NCBI RefSeq assembly: GCF_000734895.2
Contig: NZ_CP011382.1
Location: forward strand, 2,582,700-2,646,699
Direction of reading: 5' to 3'
Source: Calothrix sp. 336/3
Lineage (GTDB): Bacteria > Cyanobacteriota > Cyanobacteriia > Cyanobacteriales > Nostocaceae
Length of the DNA: 64,000 nucleotides
The translations under genes and the position numbers were made by a program. Under the pieces are notes generated by a model. It was not told where the DNA came from, did not search any database, and was given only the letters and a program-made list of their open reading frames with translations. Of the stretch, positions 26,467 to 36,232 are shown piece by piece. Every line of letters starts with the position of its first letter. The first letter of the stretch is position 1.

Positions 26467-27810
26467 TCACATCAAACCTGCCGATTCATACAGACGTTTC
26501 AACATGGCTTTGATTTTCTCACCATACTGTAAATCTGCTGACCAACGTCCGGATAATTCGTCAATGGTGGGTGCAATTCCACGAGCAACAAACCGAAATC
26601 TGGGATCGACAACTTCTTGAACTAAAGGTTCTAAACTAGCGTAAGCTTTTAAACGTTGGATATGCGCTCTGATGCCGATTTTAGCACTTTCAAAAGTTGC
26701 TGTTTCCGAGCCACCACCAATAGTTCCTAACCCGGCAAAATTATTTTGTTCTGGTTTAATATCACCACCAAACCGTAAAAATCCGGTTTCTACACACATT
26801 TGACAAAAAGCAATATCAAAATTTACACCTTCGATGTTGGCTTCTTCGCGGTACAGTTTGGGTAAATCGGGAAATTTGACTAAAGCGTTTTCATTATTAT
26901 TACGGAGGAATATCTGTAATTGAATTTCCGAAGTGTATCCCCTAGCCATAATTTTATCAAACTGACCGGGGAAAACTATAACGTTGGAACGTAAAATAAC
27001 TGTACGAGTTGCACTATCCCAACCAACAGAAATATTAAATTCTCTGAGTTCAATGGCTTTGACATAAACTATTCGTCGATATGTTAAGCGTCTAACTTCA
27101 GGAATCTTGGATAAATCCACTCGTAAACGGTCAGCGACATCTATGGGAATGTAGGCATTACCATTAACTAATATGCCTTGCTCAGAGTATTTTTGACCAT
27201 TAATGGTAATATTAATTGTTGGATAAACAGGATTGCTGGGAGTTGGGTCAATAGTATTACTCCAAGCAATTAACCCATCGGCAATCCCAATAGCAAAATC
27301 TCGCCGACGATTCTGGAGGAGATTGCGATCGTCTGGGTTACTAATAAAACAAGTATTCATTAACAGTGAAGGAATCGTGGTGCGACGACAAAATGCGAGG
27401 TTGCCGATACCACTATCGGAATCTGGTTTAACACCACGGTTAGGTATTTGAGGAACACGACGCAGCAGGGACATTAAGAGGATTTCTGCGTGTTTTTTGC
27501 GTTCATTATTATTTGTAATATAAAATACACTGGCACCTCTGACCGTTGGACTACTAGCTGCATCTGCGTGTATTTCCACAGCGACATCATCCTGGCGACC
27601 ACGGGAATTAATCCAAGCTATAGTATCTTTAGAACTGAGGTCATCGGGAATAGATAAGACATCATAGTTGCGCGATCGCAGTTCTGCAACCACCATATCC
27701 CGTAACCGAATCATTTCCCTGGCTTCAGTAGTACCACCAGCAATTGAACCTGGATCAATACCTCCCGCTTCTTTCCCTCCGTGTGCTGCTGAAATAAAAA
27801 TACGTCCCAT
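26467..27810 (-). CDS. Two-domain cell-wall hydrolase: amidase_3 plus glucosaminidase-like
   Basis: A 447-residue protein. Residues 1-185 are an N-acetylmuramoyl-L-alanine amidase of the amidase_3 type: FISAAHGG gives the first zinc histidine, VEIHADA the second, with the glutamate in the GGTTEAREM part. Residues about 195-280 resemble a copper-amine-oxidase-N-like stalk (INGQKYSEQGILVNGNAYIP). Residues 300-447 are a glucosaminidase-like lysozyme domain (FCQMCVETGFLRFGG, NNFAGLGTIGGG). No signal peptide is visible at the N-terminus, which starts directly in the catalytic fold, so the route to peptidoglycan is unclear. Confidence 0.82.
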   Translation of the reverse strand: MGRIFISAAHGGKEAGGIDPGSIAGGTTEAREMIRLRDMVVAELRSRNYDVLSIPDDLSSKDTIAWINSRGRQDDVAVEIHADAASSPTVRGASVFYITNNNERKKHAEILLMSLLRRVPQIPNRGVKPDSDSGIGNLAFCRRTTIPSLLMNTCFISNPDDRNLLQNRRRDFAIGIADGLIAWSNTIDPTPSNPVYPTINITINGQKYSEQGILVNGNAYIPIDVADRLRVDLSKIPEVRRLTYRRIVYVKAIELREFNISVGWDSATRTVILRSNVIVFPGQFDKIMARGYTSEIQLQIFLRNNNENALVKFPDLPKLYREEANIEGVNFDIAFCQMCVETGFLRFGGDIKPEQNNFAGLGTIGGGSETATFESAKIGIRAHIQRLKAYASLEPLVQEVVDPRFRFVARGIAPTIDELSGRWSADLQYGEKIKAMLKRLYESAGLM

Positions 27811-28004
27811 CTTCAGTATTTCCTCTGATTAAGATTAACCCTTGAGAATGCTGTTCATCAATTCTCTAATAGAAAACAACAATATAATAACTATCAGTCT
27901 CTGATTGGGTAATAGGTTATGGGGAAGAGTTGACGGCTAAGTGCTGACAGATAAAATACCCTTTCCCTTTTCCCTTTCCCAAGTTCCCCTCCTCCCCTCC
28001 TCCC

Positions 28005-29939
28005 ATGCACACCCCCCGTTTACATCGAGACACCGTAGAACAAATCAAAGAGCGAGCTGAGATTGTAGATGTGGTCTCGGAGTACGTAGTTTTACGGAAA
28101 CGAGGTAAAGATTACGTGGGATTATGTCCCTTCCATAATGAAAAAACTCCGAGTTTTAGTGTCAGTCCGAGTCGCCAAAGTTTTTACTGTTTCGGTTGTC
28201 AAGCGGGGGGAGATGCCATCAAATTCTTGATGGATATACATAAACAACCCTTTGCAGAAGTGGTGTTAGATTTAGCACGACGTTATCAGGTTCCAGTACA
28301 GACTTTAGAACCAGAGCAAAGACAAGAGTTACAGCGACAAATATCAGAGCGATCGCAACTCTATGAACTTTTAGCTACGGCAGATCAATTCTATCAGCAC
28401 GCTCTCAGACAACCCCAGGGAGAAGTAGCGTTAAACTATTTGCGACAACAACGACAGATCAAGGATGAAACGATTCAGGAATTTGGTTTAGGTTATGCTC
28501 CTGGGGGGTGGGAGACTCTCTACCGTTATTTAGTCGATAGTAAACGTTATCCTCCACCTTTGCTAGAAAAAGCGGGTTTGATTAAACCTCGCAAGGAAAA
28601 TAGCGGTTATTATGACGTGTTCCGCGATCGCCTGATGATTCCAATCCGCGATATCATGGGGCGAGTCATTGCCTTTGGTGGTAGAACTTTGGGTGATGAG
28701 CAACCAAAATACTTGAACTCTCCAGAAACAGAATTATTTAATAAGGGTAAGACTTTATTCGCCCTAGATAAAGCCAAAACCGGAATTTCCCAGCAAGATC
28801 AGGCAATTGTTGTGGAGGGATATTTTGACGCGATCGCTCTCCATGCTGCGGGTATTGATCATGTGGTTGCTTCCCTGGGAACTGCTCTCAGTATTGAGCA
28901 AGTACGGATACTTTTACGCTACAGTGAATCTAAGCAACTCATCCTCAATTTTGATGCGGATAAAGCTGGTACAAATGCTGCACAAAGAGCGATTGGAGAA
29001 ATTTCCCAGCTAGCTTATCAAGGAGAAGTACAACTCAAAATCCTGAATATCCCTGATGGTAAGGATGCAGATGAATATCTACAAACCCATACAACACAAG
29101 ACTATCAACAACTAATAGTTAATGCCCCTTTATGGTTAAATTGGCAAATTCAGCAAATTATCCAAGATAAGGATTTAAAACAACCGGGTGATTTTCAACA
29201 GGTTTCTCAAGAATTTGTCAAATTAATTAAGAATATTGCCAATACGAATACTAGGGAATATTATATTACCCACTGTGCCGAAATTCTCAGTCAAGGGGAT
29301 ACTCGACTAGTTGCTTTGCGAGTGGAAAATTTATTAACTCAAGTTAGTCCTGGAACAGAAAACAAACAAAATTTTCGTCAATTTACTAGCAATAAATCTT
29401 CTGCTTCAAGTAAATCCTATCTCACCCAAACGGAACCTAGTTTACTAGAACAGGCAGAAGCATTATTGTTAAGGATTTATCTCCATTGCCCAGAAAATCG
29501 CTTGGTTATTAGTACAGCTTTGGAAGAAAGAGATTTACAATTTAGCCTTTCCCATCATCGTTTTCTCTGGCAACAAATTCTGGAAATCATCCCAGAAAAT
29601 TATGGTGATGAATTGCTGACTGCCGTACAACAAAGATGTTTGGAGTTCCCCGAAGAAACTGATTTGGTTTCCCATATTTTTCATTTAAACGAAAAAGCCA
29701 AAAAGGAAATTCAAAGAACTCCCCAGGTAATACAAGCAGCTATTGCATGTATGGAAATTGCCATATCTGAAAAGCGTTGTCGTTATTTTCGAGAGTCTTG
29801 GGAGCAAACAGAACCAGAAAAAGAGCCAGAACAATATAAATATTATGCAGATGCTTTTACTAAGGAAAAACGGAATCTACAAGAATTGGAAAAACAGAGA
29901 CTGTTTTCTCTCCTAGATTTACTACAATTCAATTATTAG
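28005..29939 (+). CDS. dnaG: DNA primase
   Basis: A 644-residue primase that lays RNA primers at replication forks. The CHC2 zinc finger is CPFHNEKTPSF ... YCFGCQAGG at about residues 42-68. The TOPRIM catalytic domain shows VVEGYFDAIAL and NFDADKAGTNAA in the middle, and the C-terminal helicase-binding region is last. The length is normal. Upstream is a C-rich run (CCCTCCTCCCCTCCTCCC) and no clear ribosome binding site. No rpoD follows, unlike the macromolecular synthesis operon of many bacteria. Confidence 0.95.
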   Translation: MHTPRLHRDTVEQIKERAEIVDVVSEYVVLRKRGKDYVGLCPFHNEKTPSFSVSPSRQSFYCFGCQAGGDAIKFLMDIHKQPFAEVVLDLARRYQVPVQTLEPEQRQELQRQISERSQLYELLATADQFYQHALRQPQGEVALNYLRQQRQIKDETIQEFGLGYAPGGWETLYRYLVDSKRYPPPLLEKAGLIKPRKENSGYYDVFRDRLMIPIRDIMGRVIAFGGRTLGDEQPKYLNSPETELFNKGKTLFALDKAKTGISQQDQAIVVEGYFDAIALHAAGIDHVVASLGTALSIEQVRILLRYSESKQLILNFDADKAGTNAAQRAIGEISQLAYQGEVQLKILNIPDGKDADEYLQTHTTQDYQQLIVNAPLWLNWQIQQIIQDKDLKQPGDFQQVSQEFVKLIKNIANTNTREYYITHCAEILSQGDTRLVALRVENLLTQVSPGTENKQNFRQFTSNKSSASSKSYLTQTEPSLLEQAEALLLRIYLHCPENRLVISTALEERDLQFSLSHHRFLWQQILEIIPENYGDELLTAVQQRCLEFPEETDLVSHIFHLNEKAKKEIQRTPQVIQAAIACMEIAISEKRCRYFRESWEQTEPEKEPEQYKYYADAFTKEKRNLQELEKQRLFSLLDLLQFNY

Positions 29940-29954
29940 AGTTTTTCATATCTG

Positions 29955-30038
29955 CTAAATCATATCGGGGTCAATATTTAATTCTCGTAATTTAGCTGCT
30001 AGACGTTCGGCTTTTTGAGCTTCCTTTTCTGCGTTTGA
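29955..30038 (-). pseudogene. C-terminal tail remnant of a Uma2-family gene
   Basis: The minus strand reads NAEKEAQKAERLAAKLRELN then IDPDMI and a stop at 29955. This is the charged coiled-coil tail that ends many Uma2 proteins; compare the intact gene at 42207-42911, which ends AEKLREQLRALGVNPDTI. The rest of the gene is missing, so it is a remnant. Confidence 0.65.
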
Positions 30039-30058
30039 GAAAAGCTACCTCACAGGAT

Positions 30059-30544
30059 TTAAGGGCAAAACAAAGTATCACGAGTATCCCTACCAGTCAC
30101 AGGATTTCTACCTGTAGCGACTTGACATAATTTATCTTGTTCATCATCTCGCAACAACACATCAGTAAAATCTGCCCCATCAATAATTGCCCCGTCAAAT
30201 TTGGCACTGGCAGCAAAAGCACCCTCTAGGATAGCATTAGTTAAATTTGCTTTAATCAGACGGGCAGAGTCGAGGGTAGCAAACATCAAATTTGCACCTT
30301 CCAGGTTTGCAGATTCCAAATTAGCAGCAAAGAAACTCACACCTTGGAGATTGGCTTTACTAAAATTACTTTGCTTGAGATTTGCTTTCGTAAAACTTGA
30401 ATCTGTTAAATCTCTCCCCGAAAAATCAGCTTCGATAAGAATTTCCTTGTTGTAATCCAGAGCGATCGCCCCCGGAATGCAGCCTAAAAATCCTGTTACA
30501 GAAACTACTATAAATAACAATAGACTCAGTATATTTACTACCAT
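30059..30544 (-). CDS. Secreted pentapeptide-repeat protein
   Basis: A 161-residue protein with an N-terminal hydrophobic signal (LLLFIVVSVTGFLGCIPGAIA) and about 16 pentapeptide units of the A(D/N)LXX type from residue 38 to 130, such as ADFSG, ANLKQ, ANLES, ANLEG. These build a right-handed four-sided helix. The tail has two cysteines (LCQVATG and LFCP). Similar cyanobacterial proteins sit in the thylakoid lumen or periplasm. It diverges from yraN with a 36 bp gap. Confidence 0.85.
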   Translation of the reverse strand: MVVNILSLLLFIVVSVTGFLGCIPGAIALDYNKEILIEADFSGRDLTDSSFTKANLKQSNFSKANLQGVSFFAANLESANLEGANLMFATLDSARLIKANLTNAILEGAFAASAKFDGAIIDGADFTDVLLRDDEQDKLCQVATGRNPVTGRDTRDTLFCP

Positions 30545-30580
30545 AATCTTAACCCAAACTTATCCTAATTATTCCAGGCA

Positions 30581-31024
30581 ATGGCGAACCACTCTTCCTC
30601 TCATTATCCCGATATCGGTCAACTTGGAGAAGACCTGGTGACAGAATACCTCAAATCCCAAGGTTGGATAATTTTACAGCGTCGCTGGCGTTGTCCTTGG
30701 GGAGAAATTGATATTATTGCTGAGTCAGGAAAGATATTGGTATTTGTAGAGGTGAAAACTCGCAGTTCGGGTAGTTGGGATAGTGGAGGGAAGTTAGCGA
30801 TCGCCACCCGTAAACAAGCAAAACTCAGACAAACCGCAGAAATATTTCTAGCAGAGAATTGCGAAAAATCCGATTATCCCTGTCAATTTGATGTGGCGAT
30901 CGTTCACTGTCGCCCAAGCTCAAGGAAAAACCTCAAGATACAATATATACATACAAAACTCCCCACCTTGCTCACAGAGGGATACGAGTTAGTCTTACAA
31001 GAATATATCGCCGCAGCCTTTTAG
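30581..31024 (+). CDS. yraN: YraN/UPF0102 family nuclease-like protein
   Basis: A 147-residue protein with the Holliday-junction-resolvase-like restriction fold. GQLGEDLVTEYLKSQGW carries the first acidic residue, and GEIDIIAESGKILVFVEVKTRSS gives the D-(E)VK catalytic motif. The family is conserved across bacteria but its role is not firmly known. The length and start are normal. A spacer with repeats follows. Confidence 0.9.
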   Translation: MANHSSSHYPDIGQLGEDLVTEYLKSQGWIILQRRWRCPWGEIDIIAESGKILVFVEVKTRSSGSWDSGGKLAIATRKQAKLRQTAEIFLAENCEKSDYPCQFDVAIVHCRPSSRKNLKIQYIHTKLPTLLTEGYELVLQEYIAAAF

Positions 31025-31060
31025 ATATTAATTCGCTTCACAACCTTCGCAATGACATAG

Positions 31061-31177
31061 TTATAAATTTTCCCGCAGCCAATTCCTAAAAGCTTTCATT
31101 GCTTGACTGCTACCAACAACTTGAATTTGCTGGACATATTGATTTACTAGCTCAATTAAGTAAGTCGGTGAGAATAA
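31061..31177 (-). pseudogene. Unidentified coding remnant (C-terminal end)
   Basis: The minus strand reads YLIELVNQYVQQIQVVGSSQ then AMKAFRNWLRENL and a TAA. It has the composition of a protein C-terminus but no start codon or upstream domain. I cannot name its parent family. Confidence 0.3.
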
Positions 31178-31235
31178 ACCTAACTATGTAACAGATTGTA
31201 AAATCGTCAAAACCGTTGCGATTGCTTCATTCCAC

Positions 31236-31265
31236 TGAGTCGCAAAGCGACACGCTACGCGAACG
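31236..31265 (-). repeat. Dispersed 30 bp repeat, copy 1
   Basis: The reverse complement, CGTTCGCGTAGCGTGTCGCT followed by TTGCGACTCA, differs at one base from the plus-strand copy at 41373-41402. It contains short internal palindromes and is a known kind of dispersed repeat in Nostoc relatives. Confidence 0.75.
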
Positions 31266-31586
31266 TTTCATTCGCAATGACATAGCGTGAATTATTTAAG
31301 CCGTTCTACTTATCATAATGTCTGGAAATGTAGGACTAAAATTTGACTCTACATATTTTCCAGCTTGCAAGACGTTAATTTTTAACCCTTGTTTCTCCTA
31401 TATTATTTGAAGTTGCCCGTTATTGTTTGTTTGACATACTCTGCCTAAAGGCGAGGTGATTCTTGACGCTTCATTCACACTCATGCAGATAGAATAATAG
31501 GTAACAGACCATAGATAGCTTGGAAATATCCAATTACCTATTACCCATTACCTACTAATAAAGTATTCACTTTTCTATGACAAATA

Positions 31587-32000
31587 TCATGCCAGCGTTT
31601 CTGGACAGTAACCCAAACCCCTGACAAACTGTTGGCGAAACGCTTCAATCTCTTCTTTTTCTGGGTTACCATGGGAAACAATTGCTACTTGATAGCGGCG
31701 CATCACATCCACGGGACTCTGACCCGCTTCCAAACTCCAAAGTGCCATCTGTACGCGCATTGGCGGTTCATAGCTAATTCCTAATTCATTCAGGAAAGCC
31801 CGGAAATTGCCATCTTCTTCGGAAGATATTTGACTTGTGAGTTTAACACGTACAACCCAACCATCAATTTGATGAATCACGGTAACAAAAGACACGGGCA
31901 TTTGGGGTCTGGCGTGCAGGTGTTGAACAACCCTCAAAGTGAGACTGGCATTTGCCAGATAATACAAGTATTCCATCTTGGTTCTAGGGATCAAAGCCAA
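31587..32000 (-). CDS. Conserved cyanobacterial protein of unknown function
   Basis: A 137-residue soluble protein. It begins MALIPRTKMEYLYYLANASLTLRVVQHLHARPQMPVSF (an alternative start is the ATG at its ninth codon) and has a regular alternation of strands and helices. I believe it is conserved among cyanobacteria but do not know a function. No signal peptide is present. It is divergent from queA. Confidence 0.6.
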   Translation of the reverse strand: MALIPRTKMEYLYYLANASLTLRVVQHLHARPQMPVSFVTVIHQIDGWVVRVKLTSQISSEEDGNFRAFLNELGISYEPPMRVQMALWSLEAGQSPVDVMRRYQVAIVSHGNPEKEEIEAFRQQFVRGLGYCPETLA

Positions 32001-32214
32001 TCCTACATATCTATTATTGTGAGATCAGGTTGACTATTCGCTAGGGTAAAAGCCCCCGTTTTTCGATAGGGAAGTTTACCCAATTTTCATATAATTACTT
32101 GCGTGTTACTTAATGATATCCATCTTGAAGTCTAGGGATAAAAAACATTCGCAATCATTTAGAGTTCCTTTATAACCGCACATTGCCAGCTTATTTCTAT
32201 TTCCTCAAACCTCA

Positions 32215-33369
32215 ATGCAGCAAGAACTAGCAGCTAATTTTCCCCATCATTCCTCAGCCAGCAATACCCAGGAAGAATTAGATTTTTCCCTGTCTGGATA
32301 TGACTATGATTTACCTCCAGAGCTAATTGCTCAGAATCCCGTAGTACCCCGTGATAGTTCGAGGTTACTCGTAGTTGATTCCCGCAAAATCGGTGTGGAT
32401 GCCCCTGCAAAACATCGTATTTTCCGTGATTTAGCGGAAATTCTCCAGCCGGGAGACTTATTAGTGATGAACAACACGAGAGTTTTGCCTGCTCGGATGT
32501 ATGGGCAGAAATCCACTGGAGCAGAAATTGAAGTACTTTTATTAGAAGAGCGCCAAGAGAATTGTTGGTTAGCCCTTGTCAAGCCAGGTAAGCGCTTTAA
32601 ACAAGGAACTGAGTTAAGGTTTACGGCGCAGGGAACAGATATTTGCTTAACTGCCAAGGTAGTAGATAGTGATGAGGCAACGGGAGGGCGGTTGCTAGAG
32701 TTTACCGTACCAGAGGGGAAATCTTTAATACAGCTATTAGATGTATTTGGAGAAGTACCCCTGCCCCCATATATTACTGAGACAACGGCAGCTAGCGCCC
32801 AGTATCAAACGGTGTATGCGGAAAATCCGGGGGCGATCGCCGCACCAACTGCGGGATTACATTTCACTCCAGAGTTACTGGAAAGATTACGTTCTCAGAA
32901 TATTCACCAAGCGTTTATTACTCTCCATGTGGGTGTGGGTACGTTTCGCCCGGTGGAGGTTGAAGATGTCACTACCCACCAAATGCACGCCGAATGGATC
33001 GAGGTGCCGGCAACAACTGTAGAGCAAATTCGTGCTACCCAAGCTGCTGGAGGCAGAATCATCGCAGTGGGAACCACGGCTGTACGTGCCCTGGAAGGAG
33101 CCGCCGCCGCCCATGGAGGCACAATCCAACCATTTTGTGGCAAAACTAACTTATTTATTTACCCTGGGTTTAAATGGCAGGTGGTTGAGGGTTTAATTAC
33201 TAATTTTCATTTGCCCCGCTCCAGTTTGTTGATGTTAGTGAGTGCTTTAATTGGGCGAACCCGATTATTGCAGATTTACCAAGAAGCGATTCAGGAAAAA
33301 TATCGTTTTTATTCCTTTGGGGATGCCATGTTGATTTTGCCTTCAGGGATACTCAACAACGGGGAATGA
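32215..33369 (+). CDS. queA: S-adenosylmethionine:tRNA ribosyltransferase-isomerase
   Basis: A 384-residue enzyme that transfers the ribosyl part of SAM onto preQ1-modified tRNA in queuosine synthesis. Motifs include [52 protein letters not shown] and [19 protein letters not shown], all characteristic of QueA. The first 25 residues are a low-similarity extension, so the start may be slightly downstream. A cyclase gene follows after 65 bp on the same strand. Confidence 0.95.
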   Translation: MQQELAANFPHHSSASNTQEELDFSLSGYDYDLPPELIAQNPVVPRDSSRLLVVDSRKIGVDAPAKHRIFRDLAEILQPGDLLVMNNTRVLPARMYGQKSTGAEIEVLLLEERQENCWLALVKPGKRFKQGTELRFTAQGTDICLTAKVVDSDEATGGRLLEFTVPEGKSLIQLLDVFGEVPLPPYITETTAASAQYQTVYAENPGAIAAPTAGLHFTPELLERLRSQNIHQAFITLHVGVGTFRPVEVEDVTTHQMHAEWIEVPATTVEQIRATQAAGGRIIAVGTTAVRALEGAAAAHGGTIQPFCGKTNLFIYPGFKWQVVEGLITNFHLPRSSLLMLVSALIGRTRLLQIYQEAIQEKYRFYSFGDAMLILPSGILNNGE

Positions 33370-33434
33370 TGGTTGTGTCTATCTTAGGGGAATACTAAGG
33401 ATGTGTTGTGGCTGCTGACTGACAATATTTCCCT

Positions 33435-34802
33435 ATGATTGACAAAAAACCTAAGTCTGCTACTGGTCGTCTGACTCTGTTGTATATTATCTCCTTAGCT
33501 GCCATTGGCTGCCTATCTGCTTTGGGACAGTTTTTAATTCAGCGCTCCTTAACTCATCAAGAACTGAATTTAAAGTTTGTCAGTATTGCCCAACGTCAAC
33601 AAATGTTGAGTCAGCAGTTAGGTAGGGAGGCGATCGCTCTGCAAATGACTATGGAACCGGGAAGACGGCAGCAGCAGATACGAGATATTCAGAATATTTT
33701 AAAAGAATGGCAAGTTTCTCGCCAGGATTTACAGCAGCTAGAAAAATCACCCCACCTGTCTGCTGATTGTCGTTTGTTAGTTACACAGATACTTCAGCAA
33801 ACATCTCCAGGAATCTTGCAAAGTGCAGCCAGAACATTAATCACCACAAGCACAAATCCCCGACTAGCTCCTACACAAAAACTATCAGTTCCAGAAGTTA
33901 CGCAAATTTCCGCGACTGCAAAAAGTTTCATGCAGGAAATGGATAGTATTATCTCCACTTACAATCAAAATGCCCAAACAGAAGTGAAAAATCTGCGGCA
34001 GCTAGAAATTTGGTTGTTTGTGATGACAGTCTTTACCCTAGTTTGTGAGGGAATATGGGTTTTTCAACCAGCAGTTAAGAAAATCCATCAAACGGTGAAT
34101 GCATTGGGGCGATCGCTGGCAGAAACTCAAGAAATTGCCTCTAAGTTGGCGATCGCTCAGGAAAAATCCGATCATCTCCTCTTAAATATTCTTCCCGAGT
34201 CTATTGCCGAGCGACTGAAGGAAAAACCGACGGCGATCGCTGATGGGTTTGGGGAAGTGACTGTATTGTTTGCTGATATTGTCGGTTTTACCCAACTTTC
34301 TACCCAAATGCCACCGCAAAAACTAGTGGCAATGCTGAACCAGATTTTTTCGATGTTTGATCATTTGGCAGAAAAACATGGTTTGGAAAAAATCAAAACT
34401 ATTGGTGATGCTTACATGGTGGTAGGTGGTTTGCCGACTCCGCGAGCAGATCATGCGATCGCTATCGTCGAAATGGCACTGGATATGCAAGCAGCCATGG
34501 CACAATTTAATCAAGAAACCCAGCTTAATTGTAATATTCGCATCGGAATTAACTCTGGTCCCGTTGTCGCTGGTGTGATTGGGATTAAAAAGTTTATCTA
34601 TGATTTGTGGGGCGATACTGTCAATATTGCTAGTCGCATGGAATCCCATGGAATCCCCGGTTCGATTCAAGTTTCCCAAAGCACCTCTGAGCAAGTACAA
34701 GACAAATATATTTTGGAGTCACGAGGTGTGATGCAAATTAAGGGTAAGGGAGAAATGGAAACTTACTTGGTAAAAGCCAGAAAAGAGCGATCGCTAAAGT
34801 AA
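33435..34802 (+). CDS. Membrane-bound class III adenylate cyclase
   Basis: A 455-residue protein with two membrane helices (about 14-36 and 192-210) flanking an extracytoplasmic helical domain that resembles the PilJ-type N-terminal sensor, then a class III cyclase domain at 272-430. Metal-binding aspartates are D281 (LFADIVGF) and D325 (TIGDAYM). The base-selecting residues read K319 (EKIK) and D390 (YDLWGD), the pair typical of adenylate rather than guanylate cyclase, with N397 and R401 in the transition-state motif. It should make cAMP in response to an external or membrane signal. A TPR protein follows. Confidence 0.9.
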   Translation: MIDKKPKSATGRLTLLYIISLAAIGCLSALGQFLIQRSLTHQELNLKFVSIAQRQQMLSQQLGREAIALQMTMEPGRRQQQIRDIQNILKEWQVSRQDLQQLEKSPHLSADCRLLVTQILQQTSPGILQSAARTLITTSTNPRLAPTQKLSVPEVTQISATAKSFMQEMDSIISTYNQNAQTEVKNLRQLEIWLFVMTVFTLVCEGIWVFQPAVKKIHQTVNALGRSLAETQEIASKLAIAQEKSDHLLLNILPESIAERLKEKPTAIADGFGEVTVLFADIVGFTQLSTQMPPQKLVAMLNQIFSMFDHLAEKHGLEKIKTIGDAYMVVGGLPTPRADHAIAIVEMALDMQAAMAQFNQETQLNCNIRIGINSGPVVAGVIGIKKFIYDLWGDTVNIASRMESHGIPGSIQVSQSTSEQVQDKYILESRGVMQIKGKGEMETYLVKARKERSLK

Positions 34803-34922
34803 TCATCAAATCCTCTTCCCTGACACATCAGATGCAGAAAATTTATCACAACGGATATTTTCCTCTTGAGGATGGGCATCCTATCTATATGAGCATCGAG
34901 CAGTCATTGCAGGTCGCCTATT

Positions 34923-36032
34923 ATGTCTTCAACATATCAATTGTGTCAGTATTTTCTCCGTAGTGCTAAAGTAGCCTTACTTTGCTCCTCTAGCCTATTA
35001 GTTTTTACCATGGCAAATGTCACCAGTTTGCCTAGTCACCGAGCTTTGGCTTTAGAAACAGTTCCTTCTCAGGATTTAGATGCGGCAAGTTTCTATCAAC
35101 AGGGTGTGATGCGTTATCACCGCAAAGATTTCCAAGGGGCTGAATCTGCTTTTCGTTTAGCCTTGCAGCGTGACCCTAATTTGGCAGCAGCGCGCAGTTT
35201 TCTAGGTAATATGATGTTACTGCAAAATCGCTTTGAGGCAGCCGCACAGGAGTATGCTGAGGCAATTCGGATAAATCCTAGCCAGCCGGAAGCTTATTAT
35301 AATCTCGGTTTAGCGCTGCAAAGACAGGGACAACCGGAAGCGGCAATGACTGCCTACCGTCAAGCGTTGATTGTGAATCCTAACTTGGCGAATGCTCATT
35401 ATAATTCCGGATTAATCTTGTATCAACAAGGACGAGTAGAGGAGGCGATCGCAGCCTACCGACAAGCCACTAATCTGGATGGCAACAATGATAATGCTTA
35501 CTTAAACTTGGCGATCGCTCTGCAACAACAGGGAAATGTCAGTGAGGCGATCGCAGCTTATCAACAAGCGGTCAAAATCAATCCCCAAAACGTCATTGCT
35601 TACAATAACCTGGGGAGTCTCTTCGCATTACAGGGACAAAATCCGGAGGCAGTTGCTACCTATAAAGAAGCAATTCGTCTCATGCCCGAGAATGCCGAAG
35701 CTTATTATAATTTGGGTATAACTTGGTACAACCAAGGAGAATACAAAAATGCCAACAGTGCTTTTAAACGCGCTCGTAGTCGTTACCAAGAACAGGGTAA
35801 TATCCAGCAAGTAGCGAAAATTGACCAATTGATGTTGCAAGTTGCTCAAAAGGAACAAACACAGAAGCAACCCACCCAAATTACCCAAGCTCCAGCACCG
35901 AATCGAACATCTGCAAATCCAGAAACTCCAGCTGTCTCTATTCCTGTTGAAGAACCTCCCGCTTTTGAACCCGTATTACCACCCTCTCCAGATGAAAATG
36001 TTCAAGAGACATCTTTAAAAGGTAAGAAGTAG
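34923..36032 (+). CDS. Exported TPR-repeat protein
   Basis: A 369-residue protein with a hydrophobic N-terminal segment (about 14-32) resembling a signal peptide. From about residue 55 to 285 seven tetratricopeptide repeats can be read (units containing NPSQPEAYYNLGLALQRQG, NPNLANAHYNSGLILYQQG and similar). The tail is glutamine- and proline-rich (PVEEPPAFEPVLPPSPDE). It should act as a protein-protein scaffold in the periplasm or at a membrane. It lies 120 bp after the cyclase, but a shared role is only positional. Confidence 0.85.
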   Translation: MSSTYQLCQYFLRSAKVALLCSSSLLVFTMANVTSLPSHRALALETVPSQDLDAASFYQQGVMRYHRKDFQGAESAFRLALQRDPNLAAARSFLGNMMLLQNRFEAAAQEYAEAIRINPSQPEAYYNLGLALQRQGQPEAAMTAYRQALIVNPNLANAHYNSGLILYQQGRVEEAIAAYRQATNLDGNNDNAYLNLAIALQQQGNVSEAIAAYQQAVKINPQNVIAYNNLGSLFALQGQNPEAVATYKEAIRLMPENAEAYYNLGITWYNQGEYKNANSAFKRARSRYQEQGNIQQVAKIDQLMLQVAQKEQTQKQPTQITQAPAPNRTSANPETPAVSIPVEEPPAFEPVLPPSPDENVQETSLKGKK

Positions 36033-36232
36033 TACACTGTCAAGGTTAATTTTAGGGATATCTCCCCCTTGTCCCCCTTGTCCCCTATTCAAATTTGAAA
36101 GACTAGCAGGGAAGAGGGAATAGGAAATAGGGAAACCCCATATTTATAGTAGGTTTGAACTTGCTCAATTAGGGCTATGTATCCCTTTTCCTAACTTTCT
36201 TCGTTCCCCTATTCCCTACGGGCGACAATATC

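Larger units (their letters stand above)
31025..31586. other. Spacer with coding remnant and palindromic repeat
   Basis: About 560 bp after yraN. It holds a minus-strand remnant at 31061-31177, a 30 bp repeat at 31236-31265 that recurs inverted at 41373-41402, and otherwise AT-rich sequence. No intact gene is seen. Confidence 0.5.

Noticed and set aside
30201..30455. 84-codon plus-strand frame with AKAPSRIALVKF-type repeats
   Set aside because: It is the antisense shadow of the pentapeptide repeats on the other strand.
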